Positions 25,577 through 34,914 of a stretch of 64,000 nt of DNA are shown here, piece by piece. Within the stretch, counting starts at the first letter, position 1. Every line of letters starts with the position of its first letter. The stretch is from CAVQBJ01 sp963710725 (GTDB taxonomy: Bacteria; Actinomycetota; Thermoleophilia; Solirubrobacterales; Solirubrobacteraceae): the NCBI GenBank assembly GCA_963710725.1, contig CAVQBJ010000002.1, positions 1 to 64,000 of the forward strand, given 5' to 3'. A program made the translations under genes and the position numbers. The notes below the pieces were generated by a model. It worked only from the letters and a program-made list of their open reading frames with translations, was not told where the DNA came from and ran no database searches.

Positions 25577-25941
25577 CCGGCCAGTCTCCCGTCCGATATC
25601 CCAGACGAGATATCATTGCCGCTATGTCTGTCAAGCGTGTCCCGCCCGAAACGTCAGATGCCCTCGACGAGATGATCGTGGAGTACACCGAGCGCAACCC
25701 GAACTTCCCCAGGCTCCTCACCGCCGCCGAGAATCGCCGCGCCCTGCTGCGAGCGCTCAGCCAGGAGCGCCGGCGCCAGCACGCCACTCAGACCGCGATC
25801 GCCGCTGCGATGGGTACCAGCCAGTCGTCGCTGGCGCGGCTGGAGAGCAGTGCCACCGACGCCAAGCTGTCCACCGTCGAGCGAATGGCCGCTGCACTCG
25901 GCTACGAGGTGCAGTACCGCCTCGTGCCTCACCCGCGGTAG
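25573..25941 (+). CDS. XRE-type antitoxin (HigA-like)
   Basis: 122 aa from the coupled ATG, or 105 aa from the internal ATG at 25624 (MSVKRVPPETSDALDE), which lies just after a GATATC pair. The C-terminal half is an HTH: ATQTAIAAAMGTSQSSLARL, then ESSATDAKLSTVERMAAALG. It should neutralise the upstream toxin and repress the operon. The second start, preceded by its own possible promoter, would allow extra antitoxin synthesis. Confidence 0.85.
   Translation: MTGQSPVRYPRRDIIAAMSVKRVPPETSDALDEMIVEYTERNPNFPRLLTAAENRRALLRALSQERRRQHATQTAIAAAMGTSQSSLARLESSATDAKLSTVERMAAALGYEVQYRLVPHPR
25595..25614. promoter_or_regulatory. Possible antitoxin operator (paired GATATC)
   Basis: Two GATATC sites separated by 8 bp form an inverted repeat just before the internal antitoxin start at 25624. 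The AT-rich composition stands out in this GC-rich block, as expected for an autoregulatory site or a second promoter. Confidence 0.4.
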
Positions 25942-26143
25942 CGGGATCTGCCGTGGGATGGCCCGCTCCCCCGCGTCGTGTCGAACAGTTGGCGAACTCA
26001 AGTCCCTTGGCCACAGGCTCGGACCTGGCCGGCCCCGTGGGGTCTCTGCGCAGCTACACGTGGGCGTCGTCGCCCCGGGATTTCCCCCGGTCAGGTTCGT
26101 GGACTGTCCTGCGTTCGGCGGCCTGTCGCCAGCGCAGTGCCGC

Positions 26144-26599
26144 TCAGTGCGGCAGATAGACAACCTCTCGGGGACCGCAGGTGCCCCCGGCCGAGCACGC
26201 GTTGTAGGCGGACTCTTCTGTGAAGGGACCCTTCCAGGTGGTTCCGCCGCCGGTCCCTGAGACGTAGGCCGGGCGGTAGGGATAGCCGCAGAAGTAGAAC
26301 CCCATACGACCGCCGCACACCCACCAGCGGCCGTGAATGAGTACCGGCCCGGCGTCGCCGGTGGCGGCCCCGTCCGCGGTCAGGTTGATGTACTTGGCGT
26401 GTGGGTTGATGGCGCCGGCAAGAATGGTCCGGGCCTGCGCGCATGACATGTGCCACGGATAGATCGCGTCCTTGCCATAGAAGCCTTTGGTCGCGTAGCC
26501 GCAGCGCTTGACCGTGACCGTCGTCAGTGCGGACGCTGCGCCGACGCCGATCATCAGGAACGCGAAAGCGATCAAGATGCACCGCCATCCCCTGAACAT
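26144..26599 (-). CDS. Secreted hypothetical protein
   Basis: 151 aa. A signal peptide is clear: MFRGWRCILIAFAFLMIGVG followed by AASA. The mature part has several Cys (TVKRCG, MSCAQA, VCGGRMGFYFCG, CSAGGTCG) that probably form disulfides. CAQARTILAG recurs as a C-x-x-A-R motif seen in other small secreted proteins of this window (34915). Function unknown. It stands alone, oriented against the toxin-antitoxin pair. Confidence 0.75.
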   Translation of the reverse strand: MFRGWRCILIAFAFLMIGVGAASALTTVTVKRCGYATKGFYGKDAIYPWHMSCAQARTILAGAINPHAKYINLTADGAATGDAGPVLIHGRWWVCGGRMGFYFCGYPYRPAYVSGTGGGTTWKGPFTEESAYNACSAGGTCGPREVVYLPH

Positions 26600-26730
26600 G
26601 CGCGCGACCCTAACACGAAATCGCTGTCGTTCGACAGCGGCTTCGGCGCGCGACCGAATCGGCGACGAAGGGCCCGTTCGGGGGCGTTCTGGCTCGCTGG
26701 CGCAACGGGCGCTGTTCGGGCGAGTGGACC

Positions 26731-26911
26731 GTCGCCAACTCGAACGTCAGCTCAGCGACGTCGGGACGAGCAAGCGGTCGTCAGCGGCAGCGCTCCACGG
26801 CGCCTGCTTCACGCCTCAAGCAGCCACGGTGAGGTCGTGACCGCGCGGCACCAGATGGGGCCACGCGGTCGGCGGCCCCGGCCTGATCGCAACGGCTGGC
26901 GAAGCGGAAGT
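26731..26911 (+). repeat. Degenerate inverted repeat, copy 1
   Basis: This segment matches the reverse complement of 30276-30478. Shared blocks include GTCGCCAACT, GCGACGTCGGGACGAGCAA (with small changes), GGGGCCACGCGGTCGGCGGC and GATCGCAACGGCTGGCGAAG. It lies in the 677-nt gap before the zinc-ribbon gene, which otherwise holds nothing convincing. The two copies bracket the repeat-protein gene at 27528. Confidence 0.65.
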
Positions 26912-27276
26912 CCGGCGCCGCGTGGCACCTGGCTCTCGTCCAACTCACGCCTGTCGGCGATCGGTGAGGCGCTTGCGGTACGGCGGATGCGATCACATCT
27001 CGCGCTGTCCGCGCGCACATCGTGGTGGCGGCTCCCTTAGAGTCGATTTGTCGGTTTGGCAGCCGGAAAGAGCGTATAGTGGTCGCAGGACCGTTATCGG
27101 CCGCTTGTGCTTGAACTCTCGCGCGGACCCGGTTGGCACACCTGCCTCTCTGGTCTCACGGGCCGTCTCGCCCACAGCGACGGGACGCGCCGTTCCAAGA
27201 GTTGGACTCGCTCTTCATTCGGGAGTCCTCAAAGAGCAGCAAGTTCCCAGAGAGGGTCGCTGGGCTGGGGAGTGCT

Positions 27277-27555
27277 ATGAGCGATACGCTGACTGTCTGT
27301 GGGAGTTGCGGGACGGCGCTGGATGGCGCCAAGTTCTGCCCGGAGTGCGGTGTTCCCACCCGAGCCGACGCAACGCCGCCCAAGCAGGAATCAATTGGAG
27401 CGTTAGCCCGCTCGATGCATCGTCGGACTCCTTCAGCATCCAGACGACCAGCCAGATCTCACATGATTGCTCAAGCGTCGTCTATGGCGGCTGAGTCTGA
27501 CGCGGCGCGTCGCTCAGTGCTGAGTGAGTGCGTCGCCGCTTTGAGGCCGTCGTGA
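27277..27555 (+). CDS. Short zinc-ribbon protein (possibly truncated)
   Basis: 92 aa from the ATG at 27277. The start VCGSCGTALDGAKFCPECG is a double CxxC zinc ribbon like those of three other genes in this window (31865, 32665, 35414). Those proteins continue into a membrane helix and a secreted domain; this one does not, and reads into a Ser/Arg-rich segment without character. It may be truncated or frameshifted. It overlaps the next gene by 28 bp and could be co-translated with it. Confidence 0.5.
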   Translation: MSDTLTVCGSCGTALDGAKFCPECGVPTRADATPPKQESIGALARSMHRRTPSASRRPARSHMIAQASSMAAESDAARRSVLSECVAALRPS

Positions 27556-30062
27556 GTCGGTATCTCACCCTGAGGAGGCTCGGCCGCACACTCGCGTTGG
27601 CCATTGTTCTTGTGACGTCGTTGACAGTCGCCGCGCCTGCGGCAATGGCAAACGTGGCTTCGGTTGCGGTGGGGGTGAGTGCGGGTCCGACGCAGGGTGT
27701 CGCGGCGACGATCACGGTTTCGGGGTCCAGTCAGCTGTCGCGGCTGCTGTTTGCGTATGTGGGGTCGGGCGCGTGCGCCTCGAACCCCTACGACGAGGAG
27801 TACGGCGGCGGGGGCTCGGCGCTGTCGAGTTACGGTGGCGACTCGATCGGTCCCGGCACTTTCTCTGAGCAGTACAGCTACACGCCGTCGCAGCCTGGGA
27901 ACTACACTATCTGCGCATACGTCGACGACAACACCGTCGACACCCCGGACGCGTCTAACTCAGGAACGTTTACCGCGGGTATGCCGTCGGCTTCGGTTGC
28001 GGTGGGGGTGAGTGCGGGTCCGACGCAGGGTGTCGCGGCGACGATCACGGTTTCGGGGTCCAGTCAGCTGTCGCGGCTGCTGTTTGCGTATGTGGGGTCG
28101 GGCGCGTGCGCCTCGAACCCCTACGACGAGGAGTACGGCGGCGGGGGCTCGGCGCTGTCGAGTTACGGTGGCGACTCGATCGGTCCCGGCACTTTCTCTG
28201 AGCAGTACAGCTACACGCCGTCGCAGCCTGGGAACTACACTATCTGCGCATACGTCGACGACAACACCGTCGACACCCCGGACGCGTCTAACTCAGGAAC
28301 GTTTACCGCGGGTATGCCGTCGGCTTCGGTTGCGGTGGGGGTGAGTGCGGGTCCGACGCAGGGTGTCGCGGCGACGATCACGGTTTCGGGGTCCAGTCAG
28401 CTGTCGCGGCTGCTGTTTGCGTATGTGGGGTCGGGCGCGTGCGCCTCGAACCCCTACGACGAGGAGTACGGCGGCGGGGGCTCGGCGCTGTCGAGTTACG
28501 GTGGCGACTCGATCGGTCCCGGCACTTTCTCTGAGCAGTACAGCTACACGCCGTCGCAGCCTGGGAACTACACTATCTGCGCATACGTCGACGACAACAC
28601 CGTCGACACCCCGGACGCGTCTAACTCAGGAACGTTTACCGCGGGTATGCCGTCGGCTTCGGTTGCGGTGGGGGTGAGTGCGGGTCCGACGCAGGGTGTC
28701 GCGGCGACGATCACGGTTTCGGGGTCCAGTCAGCTGTCGCGGCTGCTGTTTGCGTATGTGGGGTCGGGCGCGTGCGCCTCGAACCCCTACGACGAGGAGT
28801 ACGGCGGCGGGGGCTCGGCGCTGTCGAGTTACGGTGGCGACTCGATCGGTCCCGGCACTTTCTCTGAGCAGTACAGCTACACGCCGTCGCAGCCTGGGAA
28901 CTACACTATCTGCGCATACGTCGACGACAACACCGTCGACACCCCGGACGCTGCCGGATCGGGCGGCATCAGCCTGCCGGGTGCAGCTGGCGGTCCCAAG
29001 GTCGCGCCGAGTCTCACCAACGGCCCGAGTCTCACCAACGGCTCTAGCACGGATACGAACACCGCGTCTGATACCACTACCGATGATAATGAGTCGGACC
29101 CGTGCTACGACGGCGGCGTGACTGCGGCTACCTTGATTGCGCCAGCGAACGGCGCGTCGGCACCGAACCTCAACCCGACATTTGAATGGTCCCCGACCGG
29201 ATATTGCGAGGATCAGCTAGTGATAGGTCAGATAGTTGATGGCTCCGAGAGCGATATCCTGACGATCGACGCCACCGGCTACGACGACCTGACGAAGAAT
29301 AGTGCGACTGACTCCGATCTCTACGAGCAGGAGCAGCCCGGCTTTCAGTCCTTGCAGGGCGTCGCCGCTTTTTCTGATCCCGCGGCTGATGGTGACGTAA
29401 CAGCCCACGTGGTCGCGCGCCTTCCCCCCGGGGGCTACGTATGGTACGTAGCGAGATACGACGACAACGGGAATGCGGTGGATTCGGCGAAGCGACCGTT
29501 TACGGTTCTTGGCCCTCATCTGACAGCACTGCACGTCGTGGCGCATGCTCATCCCGGCACACAGAGCAAGCAGCCTGGCTGGACGGCCCTAAGCATTAGT
29601 ACGACACCGTACTCGCGCGTGCGCGCTATTCTCCAGCGTCAGGGCCGCACAGAGAGCGAAGACTTCAATTGGGGCGCGACCACTGAGCAGTCCGTCACGA
29701 TCGGCTGGACCTGCGCACTCCCTGGCGGCACCTACCGGTACCAGGTAACAGCAAGTGATGCATATGGCGCGTCCCGTACCGCTCGAGGCTCCTTTAGGCC
29801 GGTGACAGAAGCACGCTGCCACGCGATGGAGGCAGCCGAGCAAGCCGCTCTACGAGCTCGTCAGCAGGCAGAGCGCGAGCAGGAGATCGCGGCCGAGCGG
29901 CAGGCGGAACGCCAGCAAGCCCAGTTATTGCAGGAGCAGACAGAAAACTGCGTGAACGAGGGCGGGACACCTACGACGATTACGGAGTACGGCCAAACGT
30001 ATTTCGCCTGTCGCGCGCCATTCGGAGGCTTGCTTCCGGTGTATCCGCCGGGCAACGGATAG
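27528..30062 (+). CDS. Large secreted repeat protein
   Basis: 844 aa from a GTG; a second GTG at 27552 gives a more standard signal peptide (LALAIVLVTSLTVAAPAAMA). Next come four tandem 111-residue domains, identical at DNA level, each beginning SVAVGVSAGPTQGV and containing GACASNPYDEEYGGGGS and YTICAYVDD. These look like beta-sandwich (Ig/CARDB-like) modules with one disulfide. A Ser/Thr linker (~500) leads to a further Ig-like region (PANGASAPNLNPTFEWSP) and a Glu/Gln/Arg-rich helix near 780 (EREQEIAAERQAERQQAQ). It is probably exported and surface-associated; function unknown. Confidence 0.8.
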   Translation: MRRRFEAVVSRYLTLRRLGRTLALAIVLVTSLTVAAPAAMANVASVAVGVSAGPTQGVAATITVSGSSQLSRLLFAYVGSGACASNPYDEEYGGGGSALSSYGGDSIGPGTFSEQYSYTPSQPGNYTICAYVDDNTVDTPDASNSGTFTAGMPSASVAVGVSAGPTQGVAATITVSGSSQLSRLLFAYVGSGACASNPYDEEYGGGGSALSSYGGDSIGPGTFSEQYSYTPSQPGNYTICAYVDDNTVDTPDASNSGTFTAGMPSASVAVGVSAGPTQGVAATITVSGSSQLSRLLFAYVGSGACASNPYDEEYGGGGSALSSYGGDSIGPGTFSEQYSYTPSQPGNYTICAYVDDNTVDTPDASNSGTFTAGMPSASVAVGVSAGPTQGVAATITVSGSSQLSRLLFAYVGSGACASNPYDEEYGGGGSALSSYGGDSIGPGTFSEQYSYTPSQPGNYTICAYVDDNTVDTPDAAGSGGISLPGAAGGPKVAPSLTNGPSLTNGSSTDTNTASDTTTDDNESDPCYDGGVTAATLIAPANGASAPNLNPTFEWSPTGYCEDQLVIGQIVDGSESDILTIDATGYDDLTKNSATDSDLYEQEQPGFQSLQGVAAFSDPAADGDVTAHVVARLPPGGYVWYVARYDDNGNAVDSAKRPFTVLGPHLTALHVVAHAHPGTQSKQPGWTALSISTTPYSRVRAILQRQGRTESEDFNWGATTEQSVTIGWTCALPGGTYRYQVTASDAYGASRTARGSFRPVTEARCHAMEAAEQAALRARQQAEREQEIAAERQAERQQAQLLQEQTENCVNEGGTPTTITEYGQTYFACRAPFGGLLPVYPPGNG
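27657..28951 (+). repeat. Four tandem 333-bp repeats, identical at DNA level
   Basis: Units start at 27657, 27990, 28323 and 28656; the fourth ends after 296 bp. I saw no base difference between units, including third codon positions. Length is an exact multiple of three (111 codons), so copy number can change without breaking the frame. Confidence 0.9.
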
Positions 30063-30275
30063 ACGCTCCCATGGTTCGGAGCGGGAGTTGCCTCGGAGGA
30101 GCTGACCCTGGCATCAAGTAAGCGGCCATGTGGCGGACGGTCCGTCTGAATCACCACGCCGCTCGCGTCGACAGACGACAGCGGGCGCGGCGTTCCCCAG
30201 CGAGCGACCGACGTCCGCGACCGATGGGCCGCGCGCCTGATCCCGAGGAACAGCAGGCGCCCCAGCGCCGTTCGC

Positions 30276-30478
30276 GCACTTCCGCTTCGCCAGCCGTTGC
30301 GATCACGCCGGCGCCGCCGACCGCGTGGCCCCATACGGTGCGAAGCAGCCACGATGCGCCGCCGGCGCTGCTGTCGCGGGCTACCCCTCCCTGACAGATG
30401 CAGGCGCCCGCGACCGCCACCGCTGACGACCGCTTTGCTCGTCCCGATGTCGCTGATCTGACGATCCAGTTGGCGACC
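30276..30478 (-). repeat. Degenerate inverted repeat, copy 2
   Basis: Reverse complement of 26731-26911 with substitutions and some small insertions. Both copies are outside recognisable genes. The 30063-30665 gap holds nothing else that I can support; the long minus-strand open frame here is not protein-like. Confidence 0.65.
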
Positions 30479-30665
30479 AAGCACGCGCCCAGATCCGGTC
30501 GGATTTCGCCGCGCCAGACGGTCGCAGCCGTCGCGGAGCGAGCGTCCGAGGTCGGCGCCGCCAACGCGTCTGCTTGGACGGATGCAGCCGCGCGCCACAG
30601 GGTGCGAAGCCGTTCCTCCCTTTCCTCCAACGGTGTGGAGGGGTCCGAGAATCTGCGGCTGGGCG

Positions 30666-31868
30666 TTAGGAGTGGGAGCGCAGAGCGAGTACGCGGGCGG
30701 CGGCGTGGTCGGCGGCGGTTCGGCTAAGCCGGTGGCTAGTCAGCGCGGTCACGAGCCCGCGGAGGACGTCGATGCCTTCGCTCGGGCTGTTGTCGTTTAC
30801 GTTGGTTGCTGCGCAGAGCAGCAGGTCTGCTCCGGCGCGTGCTGCGAGAACGCCGAGTTCGGCGGGCGCGCCGAAGCTGCGCAGCGAACCGGCGGCGATC
30901 GCGTCGGTGATCGTCACGCCGCGAAACCCGAGGCGTGAGCGTAGTTCTCCGAGGACCACGCTGGGCGATAGGCCGGCGGGCAATCGTGGGTCAAGTGCCG
31001 GATAGATGGCCCATGAGAGCATCACTAGCTTCACGCCCGCGGCGATGGCTTCTCGGTAGGGAGCTTCATCGAGGGTGCGGAGTTGGTTCAGCGATAAGCC
31101 GATGGTGACCGGGGTCTCGTCGGTGTTCTGACCCGTCGCGGCGGCACCGAGCCCTGGAAAGTGCTTTGCGGTCGCGGCAACGCCGGTGCTCTGCTGCTCG
31201 GTCACGAACGCCGCGCCGAGGGCTGCGACGGCTTGCGCGTTCATGCTGTAGGAGCGCTGGAGCTGGTCGATGAAGTTGCCGGGCTGCCTAAAGACGTCCA
31301 GGACCGGTGCGAGGTTGACGTTCATCCCGCTCCGGCGGAGGCTCTCGCCGGCTCCGGCACCGGCCTGGGCCGCGAGCGCGAGGCTGTTGGCGCTCTGTCC
31401 GATCTGTCTCTCGGAGAGTGCTGGCGCGCCGGGCAGTCTTCGTACTAGCCCGCCCTCCTGGTCGACCAGCATGAGCAGCGGCTCGTGGATCGGGCTCAGT
31501 GCGTTGGCTCGTTGAAGCTCGCGGGTCACCGACTGGATCTGAGTGGCGCTTGAGATGTTCGGTCCGAAGAAGATGACCCCGGCGGCCTCACCGCGACGAA
31601 TCTGCGTAATGAGCGACGTGGGAGGGACGAGCCCCGAGTACGCGTAGATGATTCGCTGGCCTGCGAGTTGCGCGAGCGATAGGCGCCGCTCAAATGACCG
31701 GCGGGCGGGTGCGCGTGCCGGGGTCGGAGCGCCGGGCAAGGCGACGCTCGGCGGCTTGCCTCGGCTCGCCCGTTGGTCGTCGCTGTGAAGCACTGCTGCC
31801 GTTGCCGCCGCCAACGTCGCGACCGCGGCAATGACGAGCATCACCAGGCGCGCACGGTGGCGTTTCAA
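30666..31868 (-). CDS. Glycoside hydrolase family 3 (NagZ-like), secreted
   Basis: 400 aa. A signal anchor (LVMLVIAAVATLAAATAAVL) is followed by a Pro-rich linker and the GH3 barrel: RRGEAAGVIFFGPNI, LMLVDQEGG (substrate Asp), GMNVNLAPVLDVFR, and AATAKHFPGLG in place of the usual KHFPGHG. The candidate nucleophile is Asp in GVTITDAI. It would release beta-linked N-acetylhexosamine or a related sugar outside the cytoplasm. The ATG overlaps the stop of the upstream zinc-ribbon gene (ATGA). Confidence 0.88.
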   Translation of the reverse strand: MKRHRARLVMLVIAAVATLAAATAAVLHSDDQRASRGKPPSVALPGAPTPARAPARRSFERRLSLAQLAGQRIIYAYSGLVPPTSLITQIRRGEAAGVIFFGPNISSATQIQSVTRELQRANALSPIHEPLLMLVDQEGGLVRRLPGAPALSERQIGQSANSLALAAQAGAGAGESLRRSGMNVNLAPVLDVFRQPGNFIDQLQRSYSMNAQAVAALGAAFVTEQQSTGVAATAKHFPGLGAAATGQNTDETPVTIGLSLNQLRTLDEAPYREAIAAGVKLVMLSWAIYPALDPRLPAGLSPSVVLGELRSRLGFRGVTITDAIAAGSLRSFGAPAELGVLAARAGADLLLCAATNVNDNSPSEGIDVLRGLVTALTSHRLSRTAADHAAARVLALRSHS

Positions 31869-32668
31869 CCGCTGCAGGACTGCGGAGTGAGGTTCGCATG
31901 CTCAATGAGCCAGCCGCTCGGTTGAAGCGTCATCTGGTAGGAGCCCGTCCAGGTTCTGCAGCCGTACTGCTGATCGTCTGTGATCAGCCGGGCGATCTTC
32001 ACGGTCGCGCTCGACCCGGAGATCGACGTGACCTCGCCGTGAAAGCCCACCTTTTGAATGTTCGTTTGCTGCTCGTTGGCCACGAACTCGGACTCGGTCA
32101 GGCTGATTGAGCCGGGCGCAAGGTACCCGTATGCCCTCGTGTAGTTGTGCGCTTCGATGGCTGCCCAGTAGGCCTCGACTGGCGCGTACACCGCACGGCT
32201 TGAGTTCACACTGACCGAGGGGGCGGACGTCGCGGGTGGCGGGGGCGCGGTAGTAGTCGTCGACGCCGTGAAGTCTGGCACCGTGCCACCGTTCGTCGAC
32301 GTGGCGGCGCTGCCAGCTGTGGCTACTCCAGTGGGCTGATCGCTCGTGGTGGGCACGTTAGTTGACTCGAAGACACCGCCGACGTACAGCACCACAGCAA
32401 ACAGGACCAGCACCAAGACCGCGGCTATTCCAAGGCCAACGTACAGGGGGCGCTCCGGGTTGGGCGGTGGCGGTGGTGGGCTCGGTGTGTGTCGCGGTGG
32501 CGCCCGTGGCGGTGATGGTGGCGGTGGGCGTCTGCTCGCCGGCTGGACGAGGGTAGGAGCATCTTCGGTTGGTTGCTCGCTCTCGATGAGCTGCTCGCCG
32601 CATGACCCGCAGAAGCTTGCGTGCTCGCCCGCAGGCTGACCGCAGCGACAGCATGTTCGGTCGGTCAC
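31865..32668 (-). CDS. Zinc-ribbon, single-TM protein with secreted domain
   Basis: 267 aa from a GTG overlapping the upstream stop (GTGA). Order: zinc ribbon (CCRCGQPAGEHASFCGSCG), Pro-rich linker (PPPPPPNPERPL), one membrane helix (VGLGIAAVLVLVLFAVVLYV), Ser/Thr-rich spacer and a C-terminal domain of ~110 aa with YWAAIEAHNYTRAYGYLAPG and a terminal Cys pair. The outer domain resembles the NTF2-like or DUF4878-type folds seen in lipoproteins. The ribbon faces the cytoplasm. It lies between a second ribbon protein and GH3, so the three likely act together at the envelope. Confidence 0.82.
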   Translation of the reverse strand: MTDRTCCRCGQPAGEHASFCGSCGEQLIESEQPTEDAPTLVQPASRRPPPPSPPRAPPRHTPSPPPPPPNPERPLYVGLGIAAVLVLVLFAVVLYVGGVFESTNVPTTSDQPTGVATAGSAATSTNGGTVPDFTASTTTTAPPPPATSAPSVSVNSSRAVYAPVEAYWAAIEAHNYTRAYGYLAPGSISLTESEFVANEQQTNIQKVGFHGEVTSISGSSATVKIARLITDDQQYGCRTWTGSYQMTLQPSGWLIEHANLTPQSCSG

Positions 32669-33285
32669 GGGGTCGAGCCCAGACGCCACGTTTCGCTCCC
32701 GCTGTTGAAGTTGATCGTGCCGCTGTAGTCGTATCCGGAGCTGGTCCCGTCGGGGTTGTTGCTGTAGATCGCAATGCACGAGTAGGTGCCGGCCGATTGG
32801 CTGAGATCCTGTGAGCTGCCGCCGCTGATCGGCGTGCAGTTGGTGCTGAGGATCGGGCCGCTGGTCAGGAGTCCCTGATCGACGTCGCTCTGAGCGTCCT
32901 TGGTGATTGCCTGTTCAAGCTGCGTCTCGAGTCCCTGCCGCATGGTGACCTCTGCCTGCTGTTGGGCCTGCTGTGCAGCCGCCGCCTGCGCGGCGGCAGC
33001 CCGAGCCGCGGCCACCCGCGCGGCGGCCGCCCGGCGCTGGGCGGCGTGGAGGTTGTCCTGGTGGACCTTGATCGCGATGGCCGATCCAGCCGCGGCGAGG
33101 ACGGCTAGCAAGATGACGCCAGCGATGGCACCCTTGGCGGTTCGAGAGAGGCGTCGCTCGTCTGTGATCAGCGACTGTCCACATTGCGGACAGTAGGGAC
33201 CGTCGGTGTGAGAGACGGTGGCGCAGTGTGGGCAGACACGCGCCGGTAGCACGTATTCCCCCTGGTCGTGAACATCGGTCGTCAT
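32665..33285 (-). CDS. Zinc-ribbon, single-TM protein with helical outer region
   Basis: 206 aa from the ATG at 33285, with GGAG six bases upstream. Zinc ribbon VCPHCATVSHTDGPYCPQCG, membrane helix (GAIAGVILLAVLAAAGSAIA), then an Ala/Gln/Arg-rich coiled region (AAAQAAAAQQAQQQAEVTM) and a small C-terminal domain with NCTPISGG and YSCIAIYS. It opens the leftward ribbon/ribbon/GH3 operon. Role at the envelope is inferred from architecture. Confidence 0.82.
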   Translation of the reverse strand: MTTDVHDQGEYVLPARVCPHCATVSHTDGPYCPQCGQSLITDERRLSRTAKGAIAGVILLAVLAAAGSAIAIKVHQDNLHAAQRRAAAARVAAARAAAAQAAAAQQAQQQAEVTMRQGLETQLEQAITKDAQSDVDQGLLTSGPILSTNCTPISGGSSQDLSQSAGTYSCIAIYSNNPDGTSSGYDYSGTINFNSGSETWRLGSTP

Positions 33286-33791
33286 GCTGAGCTCCACTCG
33301 CGACGGTCTTGATGGCGGCATCGCGACGGACGGCCTTGACGGACGGCAGCCAGCGTGCCGCGTCGGCGTCAGGGCTGCACACCTGCCTGGCGGTGGTGTA
33401 CTCGTCCCCACGAGGCGTTGCCCCAGTGCGCTGCCCCCGCGTTGCGGCTGAGACGCAGGCCGTCAACGACCCTAAGGAGACAGCCGGAGACCGTCATCCG
33501 TGGTGATCTCTGACCCCAGGTAGTGATTACTACGGAGCCGCTGAGCATGGTCAAGGCAGAGCCCGCTCACGCTGGTCTTCCTCGCAAGCGCGCGACTGAC
33601 GAGGGTGCGCGCAGGTCGTCCGCTCCGGACCGCTTGGCGACGCGCGTACCCTGCCGTGCAGCATCGGCCCGCGCCGACCCGATGGCCACGGCGGCAAGCG
33701 CTACTCGAGTTGACGCAGTCGGACGCAGGGCCAAATACGCTCCGGGTCGCGTGCGAACTGGCCGGAGCGGTAGGCTGCGGCCGCGGTTGCC
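33286..33791. other. Gene-free intergenic region
   Basis: About 500 nt between the leftward ribbon/GH3 operon and the rightward small secreted gene. No convincing frame, hairpin or promoter pair was identified; both promoters should be here. Confidence 0.5.
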
Positions 33792-34187
33792 GTGCTTATC
33801 CCCCGGATAGCCATCCTCGCCATCGGGGCGGCGTATATCGTCGTCGCACCAGCGGCCGCTCTCGGCGGCACATACGTCGAACGCGGCGGGGTCGACGTAT
33901 ACCTACAGCATCCGAGCACTCTCGTCTTCAGCGTTGATGGTGACGCTGAGGCCGAGGAGCTGCATTGGAGCGGCTGGGGTGCGCCGCGAGCCGTCGCTCA
34001 GGGCATCATCGACGAACGCAATTACCCGAGCAACTCGCGCGTGCGCGTGCCTGGCACGCTGACCCTGACGGACCTCCACAGCTGCAGGGGCAACCGCTAC
34101 TACGTGCACGGCGTCGTCAGCGCCCGTGGGCACCTTCCGTTCTCGCCTAACCCGCTGCGGTTCTACACCCCGTGTAGCGGCGGCTGA
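33792..34187 (+). CDS. Small secreted hypothetical protein
   Basis: 131 aa from a GTG. N-terminal signal peptide (LIPRIAILAIGAAYIVVAP then AAALGG). The mature part is beta-rich with VDVYLQHPSTLVFSVDGDA, then LTLTDLHSCRGNRYYVHGVV and a terminal TPCSGG, so one disulfide is likely. No family recognised. Solitary gene. Confidence 0.7.
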   Translation: MLIPRIAILAIGAAYIVVAPAAALGGTYVERGGVDVYLQHPSTLVFSVDGDAEAEELHWSGWGAPRAVAQGIIDERNYPSNSRVRVPGTLTLTDLHSCRGNRYYVHGVVSARGHLPFSPNPLRFYTPCSGG

Positions 34188-34444
34188 CGGGTGGGCGCTT
34201 AGGACGACGTGCGCGCGCTGCTCGTCGTTCGCGCTGCTGTTTGGGCGGCGCCAACGGGCAGCGGCGGCACGCGATGTGCTCGCCGCGTGTTTGCCGGTAC
34301 AGGAACGTTGCGCGCGACCTTAGGCCGGCGCGGACGCTAGAAGCGCAAGGACGGCGACCGTCGCCGGGCTCGTTCAGCCTCGATCGGCCAGAATGCGACG
34401 GCGTCCGTCGCCAACGTCGACCGCAAGCGCGTCGTTCTCTGGCA

Positions 34445-34798
34445 TCACGCGACCGAGCCGGAGAAGGTGCGGTAGAGCGTCCCTCCACCCATGCCCGCGG
34501 TGATCGCCATGTGGTCCACGTAGCTCACGCGCGAGCCCGACCGCACGAGACTCACGCTCGCGCGCACGTTGTCGTTCGAGACCTGCAACCGGACTACGCA
34601 CCGCTGCTGTGTGGCGCTGCCGTTGCAGCTCGCGCCGTTGACGAACACCCTGAACCCCAGGGCGACGCGTGATAGGTCGCTGCGCGCCGCGTTGATCGCG
34701 TCAGAGCGAGCGGGCCAGGTTGACGCGCTCGCCGCGAGCGGCAAGACCAAACTGACCAGCACACTCAGGACTAACGGGAGTGATGAGCGCAGCGCCAT
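34445..34798 (-). CDS. Small secreted hypothetical protein
   Basis: 117 aa from the ATG MALRSSLPLVLSVL; codons further upstream lack protein character. Signal peptide ends near AASAST. The mature part has ARSDAINAARSDLSRVA, a Cys pair (NGASCNGSATQQRCVV) and SYVDHMAITAGMGG. Unknown family. Confidence 0.65.
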   Translation of the reverse strand: MALRSSLPLVLSVLVSLVLPLAASASTWPARSDAINAARSDLSRVALGFRVFVNGASCNGSATQQRCVVRLQVSNDNVRASVSLVRSGSRVSYVDHMAITAGMGGGTLYRTFSGSVA

Positions 34799-34914
34799 TG
34801 GCCGAGCATAGTCGCGACCCTCGATGTGGACAAGCAGACGCGCAGGAATGATCGCGCCCCGGACGCTCACGAGACAGGCCTCGCAATGTCGAGCCACTAT
34901 GTAGGGTCCAGCCC

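Noticed and set aside
27657..28951. CRISPR array
   Set aside because: Repeats are 333 bp, directly abutting, in one coding frame, with no spacers.
29861..30598. 245-aa minus-strand protein
   Set aside because: Overlaps the end of the repeat-protein gene and has Arg/Ser-rich shadow composition.
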